From: Mycetocola zhadangensis
GTDB taxonomy: Bacteria; Actinomycetota; Actinomycetes; Actinomycetales; Microbacteriaceae
Length of the DNA: 64,000 bases
Reading direction: 5' to 3'
Assembly (NCBI RefSeq): GCF_003668565.1
Contig: NZ_RCWJ01000003.1
Span: forward strand, 1 to 64,000
The notes below the pieces were generated by a model. That model ran no database searches. It saw only the letters and a program-made list of their open reading frames with translations, and was not told where the DNA came from. Made by a program: the position numbers and the translations under genes. This document shows positions 52,789 through 62,152 of the stretch, in pieces (the first letter of the stretch is position 1; each line of letters opens with the position of its first letter).

Positions 52789-54443
52789 TTGGTGTAAAGC
52801 TCCTTGGTCCATTCATGGGCGGGGCGAAGGCTAGCGAACTCATTGGCGAGTTGCCTCTCCTGTTGCCAGTTCTTTTCGCGCAGCGGCTCGGATTCGACCA
52901 AGGCGCGGACGATTCGCTCGGATTCGTCGATGAATCGCTGCGGCGAGCGGGGAACCAGAAGGTCAGGTGCGACCAAAGTTGACTGGGAACCTACATCGGC
53001 AGACAACACGGGCACTCCGGCTTCGATAGCCTCAATGGTTGTCAGAGTGACGCCCTCGTTCTGAGAACTCACCACCAAAAGATCACTTTTCGCGAGTGTT
53101 TCGGCCACTGGGATCTTCTCAGTTGCGAATTCAACTACGTCATTCAACTTGAACTTCGTTACTTGGTGCCTGACAAAATCTTCCAATTCCCCGCTTCCGT
53201 GCAGAATGAATTTCACGGGCAGTCCGCTGTCGACCAGCCGCCTGGCTAAGCGAACGAACAGGTAGGGCCGTTTCTGATGTGCCAAACGTCCGACAAACGC
53301 CACGGTGAATAAAGCTCGGTCGCGCCGTGATTTGACGGCAGATGCCTGCGGGGTTTCGAGAGTGGTTAGGCCGAATAGTGGAGCGAGCGCTACCTTCTCC
53401 GGAGCCACGCCCTGAACTCCGATCAGCCACTCTTTGAGCTGCGGAGAGATCACGTGATGAATGTCGATGTAATCGTCGTAGCGCGCGCCGTGATACGGAT
53501 AGCCACCGCCGTTGTACTCGAGGATGTGGAGAGTCTCAACGATCGGGACCTGCGGGAGATGCGCTCGTAGCCAAGGTAGGCGGTCGTACAACCACATGCT
53601 GTGGTGGACAAACACCCCAGACAAGTCATAGTTGGCAAGTATTGCCTCGAGCAACGGCTCCGAATGCTCTGGCTGACCAACCGGGTGAGTCAACGTGATG
53701 ACGATGGCACCGTCGAGTTCCGCCTTGGTAATCCACGAATGGGATGAAGGTACGTCCGTAATCACGATTGGGACGAATCCCTCGCTGCGCGCGAGACGAA
53801 TAGTTTCCACGGCCCAGCGCTCCGCCCCTCCCAAGTCGAGCCAATGCAAACCGAACAAGATCGCTTTCGGTCCCTCGATGAGGGACGGTTCGGCAGGAAT
53901 CGCGGCCACTCGCTCGCGCGGTATTCGACGCGTGTTGAGCTCGGCCTCACGACGGTGGAGTAACCTCTGCCTCACAAAGTCATATTGCGCAGGGAAACGT
54001 CGTTCAGCTTCAGCCCGCAGTCGCCAGTACGGACTCAAACGCGACAGCGTCGCATGAGCGGTTACAGTTTCAGGATCGCGGTCGACAATGATATGCCGCT
54101 CCCCTGTCTCGACGTCAGGAACCCACTTGCCTTGGACGGGTGAATAGTGCTGATGAACGTTGCCTCTTGCTAGGCTTCTAAAGGCGAAAGAGCCCACAAA
54201 TTGAGCGTTGGTTCCATGTTCCCCACGACGCGTAGAGAAATCCGTGTAGTGGGTGTGATCGCCTGCATTAGCGATATATATGAAAGCCGTCAGCTCGGCT
54301 CCTGGGTTGTCCAGTGCGTGAAACACGATGGCGCTCGAGACCAAGCGGTCCTGCCGGGCGCTCAGAGCCTCGCGAACATGCCGCCTGCGATCGATGTCCA
54401 TCACTTGGAATAGCTCAGAGACGTTCGCGCCGCTCTCTTGCAT
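52776..54443 (-). CDS. Family 4 glycosyltransferase with long N-terminal extension
   Basis: The 555-residue protein has an N-terminal region of about 165 residues with no recognised domain (contains FIYIANAGDHTHYTDFSTRRG and GERHIIVDRDPETVTAHA). A GT-B domain follows: GLHWLDLGGAERWAVETIRL, FVHHSMWLYDRLPWL, AFVGRLAHQKRPYLFVRLARR and the EX7E stretch SQNEGVTLTTIEAIEAGVP. ATG 54443 with AAAGG upstream is preferred to the earlier open frame. Gene overlap with the GT2 implies coupling. The role is transfer of a sugar during surface glycan assembly. Confidence 0.85.
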   Translation of the reverse strand: MQESGANVSELFQVMDIDRRRHVREALSARQDRLVSSAIVFHALDNPGAELTAFIYIANAGDHTHYTDFSTRRGEHGTNAQFVGSFAFRSLARGNVHQHYSPVQGKWVPDVETGERHIIVDRDPETVTAHATLSRLSPYWRLRAEAERRFPAQYDFVRQRLLHRREAELNTRRIPRERVAAIPAEPSLIEGPKAILFGLHWLDLGGAERWAVETIRLARSEGFVPIVITDVPSSHSWITKAELDGAIVITLTHPVGQPEHSEPLLEAILANYDLSGVFVHHSMWLYDRLPWLRAHLPQVPIVETLHILEYNGGGYPYHGARYDDYIDIHHVISPQLKEWLIGVQGVAPEKVALAPLFGLTTLETPQASAVKSRRDRALFTVAFVGRLAHQKRPYLFVRLARRLVDSGLPVKFILHGSGELEDFVRHQVTKFKLNDVVEFATEKIPVAETLAKSDLLVVSSQNEGVTLTTIEAIEAGVPVLSADVGSQSTLVAPDLLVPRSPQRFIDESERIVRALVESEPLREKNWQQERQLANEFASLRPAHEWTKELYTKWQQ

Positions 54444-54569
54444 GAAACATGAACCTTTCGATGGGAGTTCCCGGTGCCACGCCCAGCGAGCAGGCACCCG
54501 CCAACCGATCCAGTATAGGCGACCGACCTTGAGGCTCTCGCTGGAGCCTGACGGGGAACGCCGACACGC

Positions 54570-55754
54570 CTATATCCGGGTCATCGGCGCGTCGTTCACG
54601 GCCCGCTCGGGCACGTGAGCCAGCGACATACGCCGCATGGCCCGCCGACTCGGTTCTTCCAGATAGCGCCAAAGTACATATCCGCAAGCCACGACAACTA
54701 CCGGAATGAGAAGGAAGCCCAGCTTGGACCCGATCGTTCCGGGAGCGAGCAACCCGACTTTCTGTTGTAGCCACCAAAAAATCTCTATTAGGGGCATGTG
54801 GACGAGATACACGCTGTACGAAATCATGCCGCCAAGAACCATGACTCGATTCGCTAGCAGCCGCGATAGGCCCCCTTGGCTTAGTGCGAGGCCACCGATC
54901 AACACCAACAGCACCGGTATCAGCAAGGCTCCAGCTTGAGGGCGACCGATTAGCTCGATCGCAACAGCCAGTGCAAAAAATATAACGACCGCCGCCCAGG
55001 TGACGCCTTGGGCAAGCTTCTCTGTCCTCTTAGAGTCGCTGACTTTGGCCAACGCGTAATAGAGGACTGCGCCAGCCATAAATTCGCCAAGAATCCGCAC
55101 AACCCACATAAACGGTGCGTATAGCCCCAGCGTGGCCGAGAAGAGAACCACAGGAAGGAGAGCTCCGAAGGCCAAACCCATCAGCGCCCGCCGCGAAAGA
55201 GCATGACCCATGCGATATATGAGCAGAGCGATAACGGGAAAAAGAAGGTACGCGAACGCTTCGGCCGAGACTGACCAGGCCGCTCCATTCCACGTAAGGC
55301 GTTCAAAATCCGGCTCCGTCCATTGCACGATCAGGAGAGCTTGGCGAAAGAAACTGAGAACGCTGTATTCCCGAGGTGCTACCGGGTCAGGTGAGGCAGT
55401 TGCTACGAAAATGCCATGCCAAATGGCTGTGAAAAGCAGCATTGCCATATATGCAGGCCATATTCGCGCGAGGCGCGCCCACCAGAAGACGGCAACCGAT
55501 CTGCGCGTGAACGTCACGCCCATACGGTCTCCGTAGTTCATCGCAAGAATGTAGCCGCTTAGCATGAAGAACAAATCCACACCAAGCTCTCCATGCGACA
55601 CGACCGGGCCTATGACCGCGTACAACCCAGGCGCTTCGGAAGCGATATTCCCCCGGATGTGGAACAACACCACCCATAGTGCTGCGACTATCCGGATCCC
55701 AGTCAACGATCGCACATGGCGTACCGCACCGGGGGCTATTTGGGCATCAGCCAT
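54570..55754 (-). CDS. OafA/YrhL-type acyltransferase 3 membrane protein
   Basis: The 394-residue integral membrane protein starts with a short cytoplasmic tail and the LTGIRIVAALWVVLFHIRGN motif carrying the catalytic His, then LFFMLSGYILAMNYG, FWWARLARIWPAYMAML (Arg/Tyr motif) and about ten TM segments. The ATG at 55754 is fixed by GAGGAAGAAACAA; a TTG further upstream is rejected. It probably O-acetylates the polysaccharide made by this locus. Its start overlaps the end of the GT-C paralog B gene by eight bases, and 126 bp lie before the GT4 gene, so one leftward operon is likely. Confidence 0.9.
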   Translation of the reverse strand: MADAQIAPGAVRHVRSLTGIRIVAALWVVLFHIRGNIASEAPGLYAVIGPVVSHGELGVDLFFMLSGYILAMNYGDRMGVTFTRRSVAVFWWARLARIWPAYMAMLLFTAIWHGIFVATASPDPVAPREYSVLSFFRQALLIVQWTEPDFERLTWNGAAWSVSAEAFAYLLFPVIALLIYRMGHALSRRALMGLAFGALLPVVLFSATLGLYAPFMWVVRILGEFMAGAVLYYALAKVSDSKRTEKLAQGVTWAAVVIFFALAVAIELIGRPQAGALLIPVLLVLIGGLALSQGGLSRLLANRVMVLGGMISYSVYLVHMPLIEIFWWLQQKVGLLAPGTIGSKLGFLLIPVVVVACGYVLWRYLEEPSRRAMRRMSLAHVPERAVNDAPMTRI

Positions 55755-58095
55755 TTGTTTCTTCCTCAACTGCCGCTTGGTTGGATCCTGCCGCGCGCGG
55801 CGCGCTACCGGGCTGGGGAGCGGCAGCTGTGGCGCGGCTTCGGAGCCGGTGTTCCAGTACGAGGCGCTCGAGACCGCCCGACCCGGCCGGGTCCGACAGA
55901 GCGTTTCGCCGATGCCGTCGTTGCACCTTGGCGGCTAGCCACAGCACGGTCCACGTAAGAACAAGAACCACGAGCAACACAGCGGCGATTATCTGGACCT
56001 TCCCGCCCGGATTTACGAACGCAACGGTCACTCTCTGGCCCTCGCTAGAAGCAGGCACGTCGACCGACATGAGAAACCCGTCCATTGGCTCAGAAGAAAC
56101 GGTTCCACCGCTGACCTCGTACCCCGGCCACGAGATACGACTGAGGGCAAGAGAACCTCCGCCCGCTGGTACAGAATCGGCGACGAAGGTGACGGAATCC
56201 TCAGAGGAGACAACGTTGGACACCGACATGCCTTCGGACGTCCAGACCACCCCACCCGCGCCCGCAATCTGTGTTTTTCTGCTAATCAAACGGGTCTGAT
56301 CAGAATCCTCCACGATTTCCCAGCCGGCAGGTACAGTCTCCCATTCATTGGCTGTAAACACTCGCTTGACCAGTTGAATACTGCTGACGCCCAAATTGTC
56401 AACGAGGAGGTTGCCGGTATCCGGCTGGATCTCAAACAATTTTCTATACAGGTCTGCGCACGTTGACCCTTGATAGACCATGCACAAAGAGTCCTGGTAC
56501 CCAGGGTAGAAGACGGATGTGTATGCGTTTTGGACGCGAGCATCCGATACGTACCAAAGATTACCGATCGAAGTCTCTCCCCAATCATCCGGGTGAACTA
56601 TCCCGTCCACAATTCCCCCTACCACGAGCACATCCCCAGCCGCGCCGGCCAGAGGGGACCGCAGATCGCTAACCGAATGGGGCACTTTGTAGTCGGTCAG
56701 GGGGCCATTGGGGTGCACGACATGCTGGGGCACGACGACAAGGCAAGCTCCGGCCAGCATCAACACCGGCACGGCGGTCGCGGATAGCCCAGTGAGCCGA
56801 CCTGAACGGAGATGACCGGACGGAGACCCGGTCGCCTGACTTGTGGGCGCTGATGTCAAGCGGTAAATCAGCGCGAACACAAGCAGAGCGACGCCGGTGA
56901 ACAGGAGGATCGCGGGCCCATACTTTGGGGACTGGACGAACGTCAGCCAGGCGCTAGAAACGGTGAAGGCCACCGCTGCCACGAACCGTCGGCGAGGGAC
57001 CGGGCGCAGGAATGCGCGAGACAGTCCCACGGCGAGAATCACCAAGAGGGGAAGCGCAAAGTACGGCATCATCCTGATCGGTATCCGCAGAGGGCCAAAG
57101 TCGCTGGGAAGCAACACTCCCACCAGTGCAACCGTTAGGACTACGATGACGCTGACACGCGCTCGAAGCAAGGGCGCGAGTTTCGACCACTCAATGAAGA
57201 AGAACAGCGGGAAGAACCAGGCCGTGTAAAGCAACGGAGCATCAGGAAAGTTGACACCCCATAGCCCGACCTGAGGCACTCCAACTGCGGTACTTGACGC
57301 GAAAATACCGGACAAATCCGCCGTCAACAATCCTGTGTTCACCACGCTCTGCACGCGACCCGAGACTCCCGCAGTCAAGAGCGCAGGTAGGTGCACGATC
57401 ACCGCAAAGAGACCGGCCCCTATCGAGACCACGAACCCGCGTACCATCGTTGGACCGTGCCGGAGCAAAATCGCCTCAACCAAAGTCGCGGCGAGGGCGA
57501 CCGCCAGGAAGAGCGTCGCATGAAAATATCCGATGCCTATCAGCAGCATGCAAACGAATATTGAGAGAACTAGTCCTTTCCCCCTGAATATTGCTCGTCG
57601 CGCAAGTCCCCACGCGAACCCGAAAAAGCTCCACGCAAGCAATCCGTTGACCCATGACGGAGCATCCAAATAATATGTAACGCCTACGAAAGGGAGGGCG
57701 GCCGCGACTGCTGCGGCGAATGGTCGGGTCGCAGCAAAGGTTCGGGACAGGACGTACATGCCAAGCCCGCCCAAAACTAAGCAGACCACTTTTACGCCAG
57801 TGCTGAACCACATGGCGTTCGGCACTAGGTGTGACGCGAGGCCGATGAGCCACAGCGGCGGACTGTAAAGACCCCACGCCCCTTCAGCGAGGTAATTCCC
57901 GGACTGCCAAACTAGAGGGTTGATGGGCGACCAGTTCCCCTCCAAGATACGGGTCCCGATTTCGTACCACTGCCCATACGCGCCTATCTGCGTGTCGTCG
58001 ACGAAGAAGTAGGAGCGGTTGACTAGCAGGGTCCCTGCCGCGCCTGCCAGAATCGCCAAAACGACGAGCAGGGGCCAAAGGAAACGGGAGCGCAT
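55747..58095 (-). CDS. Large GT-C-like membrane protein (paralog B)
   Basis: The 782-residue protein is the sister of the 49557 product. It has about twelve TM segments, SYFFVDDTQIGAYGQWYEIG in the first outer loop (paired Asp) and NYLAEGAWGLYSPPLWLIG, then a C-terminal extracytoplasmic domain with GGVVWTSEG, WPGYEVSGG and a final TM (about 715-735). A charged tail of 60 residues follows, rich in Ala, Arg and Pro. Family assignment is GT-C/YfhO-like by topology and motifs. It may transfer a sugar from a polyprenyl carrier to the growing glycan. The ATG at 58095 starts just before the hydrophobic segment LLVVLAILAGAAGTLLV. Confidence 0.82.
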   Translation of the reverse strand: MRSRFLWPLLVVLAILAGAAGTLLVNRSYFFVDDTQIGAYGQWYEIGTRILEGNWSPINPLVWQSGNYLAEGAWGLYSPPLWLIGLASHLVPNAMWFSTGVKVVCLVLGGLGMYVLSRTFAATRPFAAAVAAALPFVGVTYYLDAPSWVNGLLAWSFFGFAWGLARRAIFRGKGLVLSIFVCMLLIGIGYFHATLFLAVALAATLVEAILLRHGPTMVRGFVVSIGAGLFAVIVHLPALLTAGVSGRVQSVVNTGLLTADLSGIFASSTAVGVPQVGLWGVNFPDAPLLYTAWFFPLFFFIEWSKLAPLLRARVSVIVVLTVALVGVLLPSDFGPLRIPIRMMPYFALPLLVILAVGLSRAFLRPVPRRRFVAAVAFTVSSAWLTFVQSPKYGPAILLFTGVALLVFALIYRLTSAPTSQATGSPSGHLRSGRLTGLSATAVPVLMLAGACLVVVPQHVVHPNGPLTDYKVPHSVSDLRSPLAGAAGDVLVVGGIVDGIVHPDDWGETSIGNLWYVSDARVQNAYTSVFYPGYQDSLCMVYQGSTCADLYRKLFEIQPDTGNLLVDNLGVSSIQLVKRVFTANEWETVPAGWEIVEDSDQTRLISRKTQIAGAGGVVWTSEGMSVSNVVSSEDSVTFVADSVPAGGGSLALSRISWPGYEVSGGTVSSEPMDGFLMSVDVPASSEGQRVTVAFVNPGGKVQIIAAVLLVVLVLTWTVLWLAAKVQRRHRRNALSDPAGSGGLERLVLEHRLRSRATAAAPQPGSAPRAAGSNQAAVEEETNG

Positions 58096-58164
58096 AGGTC
58101 ACCATTATCCCTCATCACTGAAGGGACGACCTCACCGCACCCGCTCGCTCGCTCCCGTCGCTCT

Positions 58165-60504
58165 CTAGTAGGGCCGCCCATTCGCGATGTCTGCCAACCC
58201 CTGCGGACCCGCGGTGAGGATGCTTGGCGCCGAACCGCCGTTCAACGATAGAAGTTGTTCCCAGCTAGTGACCGCTCGCTTCGTTCCACCGATTACGTGG
58301 TAAACGGTCGCACTCTCCGCCGCTTTCACGAAGACCGAGGACAGAGGGCCACTATCCGCGAGAGTCAGCTGGGCGCAGGTGAGGTCGGCAACCATCGTCG
58401 ATCTCAATCCAGTGACGCCCGGTGCGCTGAGGGGATACAGGCGACCGCCTGCAGCGAAATAGGCGGTCCCTCCGCAGATGAGTTGCCTACTCAGACTTTC
58501 GCCGGCCTGAACATATCCACTCATGGAAGCAGCGTCCGTTTGTGACCAATTCTCTATGCCGAGTTCGGCCGTGGTCACGAAGGATCCCACCGGGACCCTC
58601 TTGTCGAACCCATCGATGAGGAAGACTGTGGGATTGTCGGCCGTACGCACCAGACTCGCAGGAGACAGAATCGAAGGCCCGCTTGGCATTGAAGCAACAT
58701 TCGCAGCGGAAATGGCGATCACCTGCGGGGTTGCGCCGCCATTGATAGCGATCGCCGCAGTCCACGATTCGATTTTCGAAGCCTTGCCACCTCGAAGAAC
58801 GTACACGTTCGGGGATCCTGCTGGCTGGATGAAAACTGCCGGGCCGTCTGCTCTCGCGCCTTGTGGCACCCGTGAACAGAAGTCGGAGCTGACATCGGCG
58901 ACCGGTATTCCGGCGGTCGCGGCTGACGGCGCGGCCCGCAGCGTGCCTTGCGACATCATGAATACTGCATTGTCACATCTCACCGCGAGCGAAAGGTCTT
59001 GCGTTCCGCGCTGGTATCCCGCAAATATTGCGTCTGGTACCACCGCATAGCGGGACTTACCTATCTCAGCTGGGATGGCAAATGAGGGAACCGGGATCAA
59101 GCGATCTAGTCCGTCGACGATGAACACTCGTGCGTCGCCGGCCGATTTCACAAGGGATAACGGCTCGAGCAACGTCTTTCCAAGCGCTAGCTTGCTAGCA
59201 GCCGACGCGGAAATGCTGGTCAAGTACGGCACCGCGCCACCATTGAGAGTCAACACCGCATCCCAACTATGAATGGGATGCCTGACATTACCTGAGAGCC
59301 AGTAGACCGTGGGCGAACCGGCAACCAGGAAGTACGCTGACACGTCAGCTCCTGTCCCAATGCGACCGAGCTGCTCAGATGTGAGGTCGATAGCTGCCCC
59401 ACAGGACGAGCCGTACGCTACCAAGAGCTCGCACGACGAAAAGCGATGCTTTTGGCCGTTTTCGACACCATACACGTCGCCGTTCAAGGGGTTACGAATA
59501 GTTGTACTCGCCGGCTTCGATGCGGTCGCGTATCCGTTGAGGTATGCGCTACTCACGACACGATAAGGCCCGAGAGCCGAGAGAGTGTTGAAGACCTCCA
59601 TTGAGGGCACTCGATACTTTGTCGTCCCCGACACGAGGTAGAGGTCTGGATTGGAATCTGTCCGGAGGAAGTAGCCGCCATTTTGGGCACTTCCGAACCA
59701 GTCGGTGAACATTCTCCAAAAATTACGATTGCCGTACGCTGAGCAACCGTCGCCGGTGCCGTAGAGGTTGTTTAGGGCCGCGTCGTTCGGCCGGTAGGGC
59801 GTGTAGTTGTAGAGACCCGCCGTCGCTTGGTTCTCGATATATAGAGGTGCGCTGCCGCAGGCAGCGGTGGGATGCCACTGGACGTTGTTGACTCGCCCTG
59901 CTCGGTGATTGAAGTACGTCGGATAGTACTGGTACCTCTTGAACTGTAAAGCAGCGTTATACACCTGGTTGAAGTAGCCGTAGTACCGTGCATCACATTG
60001 CGCCGTGTCCGGACAAGCGAAACCCGTGGCAGAGCGGTAGCTTCCGGCGCCAGGGCTGGTCGCACTCACTAGGCTTTGCTCTTTTTCGAGAAGCACAATA
60101 AGCACCTGCGGGTTGATCCCGCACGCGATTGACACCCAATAGATGATCGCTGCCGCCGACAAGTTGTTCTGACCACTAAGCGGGCTGCACCCGGCAGCTT
60201 GAGAAGGCTGGGAGGTCGTAGCTTGGCTGTAGTCCTTGAGACAGGTGTACCCAGCCTTGCAGTTCGGCACCTTGCTGTTCAAGAACGTCTGAATTTGCCC
60301 GACGGACATTGTCCCCGAATCATAAAACGTCGCGTCGCTTATGATGTTGCCGGGATTGAAATCGCTTGCCACGGCGGCGGACGCCGGCTCTGGAGGCTGG
60401 AATGCCGTAATCAGTCCGCAGGCGACAACGAGAACCATGATGAGTTTGGACCACGCATTAGGGTGCGAACCCCTGCTGCGAGTCTGAGCTGCGGTACCTA
60501 CCAT
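58165..60504 (-). CDS. Secreted multi-repeat surface protein
   Basis: The 779-residue exported protein has a signal peptide (about 20-50) and an N-terminal domain (FNPGNIISDATFYDSGTMSV, Cys-rich, with KVPNCKAGYTCLKDYSQ and LIVLLEKEQSLVSA). The Glu-rich LLEKEQS and NPQVLIVLL stretch resembles a lysozyme-like helix, but no catalytic domain could be named. The rest is made of three superrepeats of about 167 residues, marked by LNGG at DNA positions near 59240, 58740 and 58240 and by ESWTAAIAINGG-, DGLDRLIPVPSF- and CDNAVFMMSQGTLRA-type blades, suggesting a beta-propeller-like fold. ATG 60504 has GAGGA upstream; the open frame to 60753 is not used. Confidence 0.8.
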   Translation of the reverse strand: MVGTAAQTRSRGSHPNAWSKLIMVLVVACGLITAFQPPEPASAAVASDFNPGNIISDATFYDSGTMSVGQIQTFLNSKVPNCKAGYTCLKDYSQATTSQPSQAAGCSPLSGQNNLSAAAIIYWVSIACGINPQVLIVLLEKEQSLVSATSPGAGSYRSATGFACPDTAQCDARYYGYFNQVYNAALQFKRYQYYPTYFNHRAGRVNNVQWHPTAACGSAPLYIENQATAGLYNYTPYRPNDAALNNLYGTGDGCSAYGNRNFWRMFTDWFGSAQNGGYFLRTDSNPDLYLVSGTTKYRVPSMEVFNTLSALGPYRVVSSAYLNGYATASKPASTTIRNPLNGDVYGVENGQKHRFSSCELLVAYGSSCGAAIDLTSEQLGRIGTGADVSAYFLVAGSPTVYWLSGNVRHPIHSWDAVLTLNGGAVPYLTSISASAASKLALGKTLLEPLSLVKSAGDARVFIVDGLDRLIPVPSFAIPAEIGKSRYAVVPDAIFAGYQRGTQDLSLAVRCDNAVFMMSQGTLRAAPSAATAGIPVADVSSDFCSRVPQGARADGPAVFIQPAGSPNVYVLRGGKASKIESWTAAIAINGGATPQVIAISAANVASMPSGPSILSPASLVRTADNPTVFLIDGFDKRVPVGSFVTTAELGIENWSQTDAASMSGYVQAGESLSRQLICGGTAYFAAGGRLYPLSAPGVTGLRSTMVADLTCAQLTLADSGPLSSVFVKAAESATVYHVIGGTKRAVTSWEQLLSLNGGSAPSILTAGPQGLADIANGRPY

Positions 60505-60697
60505 TGTTGCGTCCTCGATGTTTAGCACGGTCGGAGATCGACTCAAAGTCAGCCTATCTGCGGACGGCCGCGGGGCCCTCGACCCTGATCCTATTTGATT
60601 GTGGGGCGCAACTCCGGCACGGTATACAGACTCCCCCCAAGCACCACAGGGTAATGTTGCGCAGGTACTTGCCCTGCCACGAGAAAGCTTGACTGCA

Positions 60698-62152
60698 ATG
60701 ATGACCGTTTCCGCGCCCTCCGACCGGGAACTCCCGCACCCGCCTGCTGGCATGCAGGGCGAAGCTGGTCCGCTACTGCGTCTCTTTCGTAATCAGAAGA
60801 TTGCGTTTCTGTTCGTCGGCGCGACGAACACCGTCATCGGTTTCGCCTTCTTCGTAGGGTTTGAGTTCACCATAGGACGGCTCTGGGGCTATCTCGCTAC
60901 GCTCGCTTTCGCGCATGTCTTCAGCGTCCTGTGCGCATTCTTCCTTTATCGACGTTTCGTTTTCCGCGTGCGCGGGCACGTCTGGCGAGACTTGGCGCGC
61001 TTTGAAGTGGTCTACCTGATTTCGCTCGCGATTAACTTCGCCCTCCTTCCGTTGCTCGTCGAGGTCGGGAAGATCCCACCAATTCCCTCCCAAGCGCTCA
61101 TCGTCTTTGTAACGACGATGGTGAGCTTTTTCGGACATCGATCGTTCTCATTTCGTCGTTCAGCTGCGAAATCCACCGAATCCACAACCGATAGTGAGGC
61201 CACCGGGGTTCAAATGCATCAAAAACACTCAAACTTGCCAGAGCGAAGTCGTCCACTAGTGTCAGTCGTCGTTCCGGCATATAACAACGCCGAGTATCTA
61301 GAAGAAACGATCGAGTCGGTTCTCGCCCAGACGTACGAAAATCTCGAGATAGTCATTGCTGATCACTCCTCGACAGACCGAACTCTAGAGATCATGAACC
61401 GCTACGCCGGTCTCAGCAACGTCAAGCTGTTGTCGACCGAGGCTGGAGGCGGAGCGCTACGCAACTGGAACCGCGTCAGCCAAGCAGCCACAGGTGAGTA
61501 CATCAAGCTGGTTTGTGGGGACGATCTTCTGTACCCGTGGATAATCGAGGAACAAGTATCTCAGTTCCTCGCGAACCCGAGCGTGGTCCTCGTTGCCTCA
61601 TCGCGTGACATCGTCGACGCACACAATAAGCCGTTGGTTCGCAATCGCGGCATCGCGGGCATGACCGGCCTCCACCGTGGAGCCGCAGCAGCTCGAAAGA
61701 CGGTTCGCGAGGGCACTAACATCTTCGGCGAGCCGGGTTGCGTCCTTATGCGCCGCGCATCGCTCGAAGCAGTTGGCTGGTGGGACTCACGGTTCCCCTA
61801 TTTGATCGACGAGGCGACCTACATTCGGGTTCTGCTCACCGGTGATTTTGTGGGCATCAAGCGTTCGTCGGCAGGTTTCAGAGTGTCGGACAGCCAGTGG
61901 AGCGTCAGACTCGCAAAGCAGCAAGTAGAACAGGCAACGGGATTCCACCGTTGGCTTGCCACTTCACGACCTGACGTCGTTTCGAGCCTGGACCTGCGAG
62001 TGGGCAATGCGCGAGCCCGCCTTACTTCGGCGCAGCGACGCTTAGCATACGTCTACCTATCGCGGCGGATGTCACGAACGAACGACAGGATTGCCGTGAT
62101 GCGGCCCGAGCGAAGCTCGGCTTCGAAACAGAAAGATGGTTCCAGGTCGTGA
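60698..62152 (+). CDS. GtrA-domain membrane protein fused to a family 2 glycosyltransferase
   Basis: The 484-residue protein has a GtrA-like domain with four TM segments (about 33-150; KIAFLFVGATNTVIGFAFF, CAFFLYRRFVF and VTTMVSFFGHRSFSFRR, the usual C-terminal GtrA motif). A Ser/Thr-rich linker follows (151-185), then a GT2 domain from 187 (VSVVVPAYNNAEYLEETIES, with GDDLLYPW in the metal-site position). GtrA proteins move polyprenyl-phosphate-linked sugars across the membrane. An in-frame ATG at 61214 might give a separate GT2 product. The start is ATG 60698 with weak GAGAAAG upstream. It overlaps the next gene by GTGA. Confidence 0.88.
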   Translation: MMTVSAPSDRELPHPPAGMQGEAGPLLRLFRNQKIAFLFVGATNTVIGFAFFVGFEFTIGRLWGYLATLAFAHVFSVLCAFFLYRRFVFRVRGHVWRDLARFEVVYLISLAINFALLPLLVEVGKIPPIPSQALIVFVTTMVSFFGHRSFSFRRSAAKSTESTTDSEATGVQMHQKHSNLPERSRPLVSVVVPAYNNAEYLEETIESVLAQTYENLEIVIADHSSTDRTLEIMNRYAGLSNVKLLSTEAGGGALRNWNRVSQAATGEYIKLVCGDDLLYPWIIEEQVSQFLANPSVVLVASSRDIVDAHNKPLVRNRGIAGMTGLHRGAAAARKTVREGTNIFGEPGCVLMRRASLEAVGWWDSRFPYLIDEATYIRVLLTGDFVGIKRSSAGFRVSDSQWSVRLAKQQVEQATGFHRWLATSRPDVVSSLDLRVGNARARLTSAQRRLAYVYLSRRMSRTNDRIAVMRPERSSASKQKDGSRS

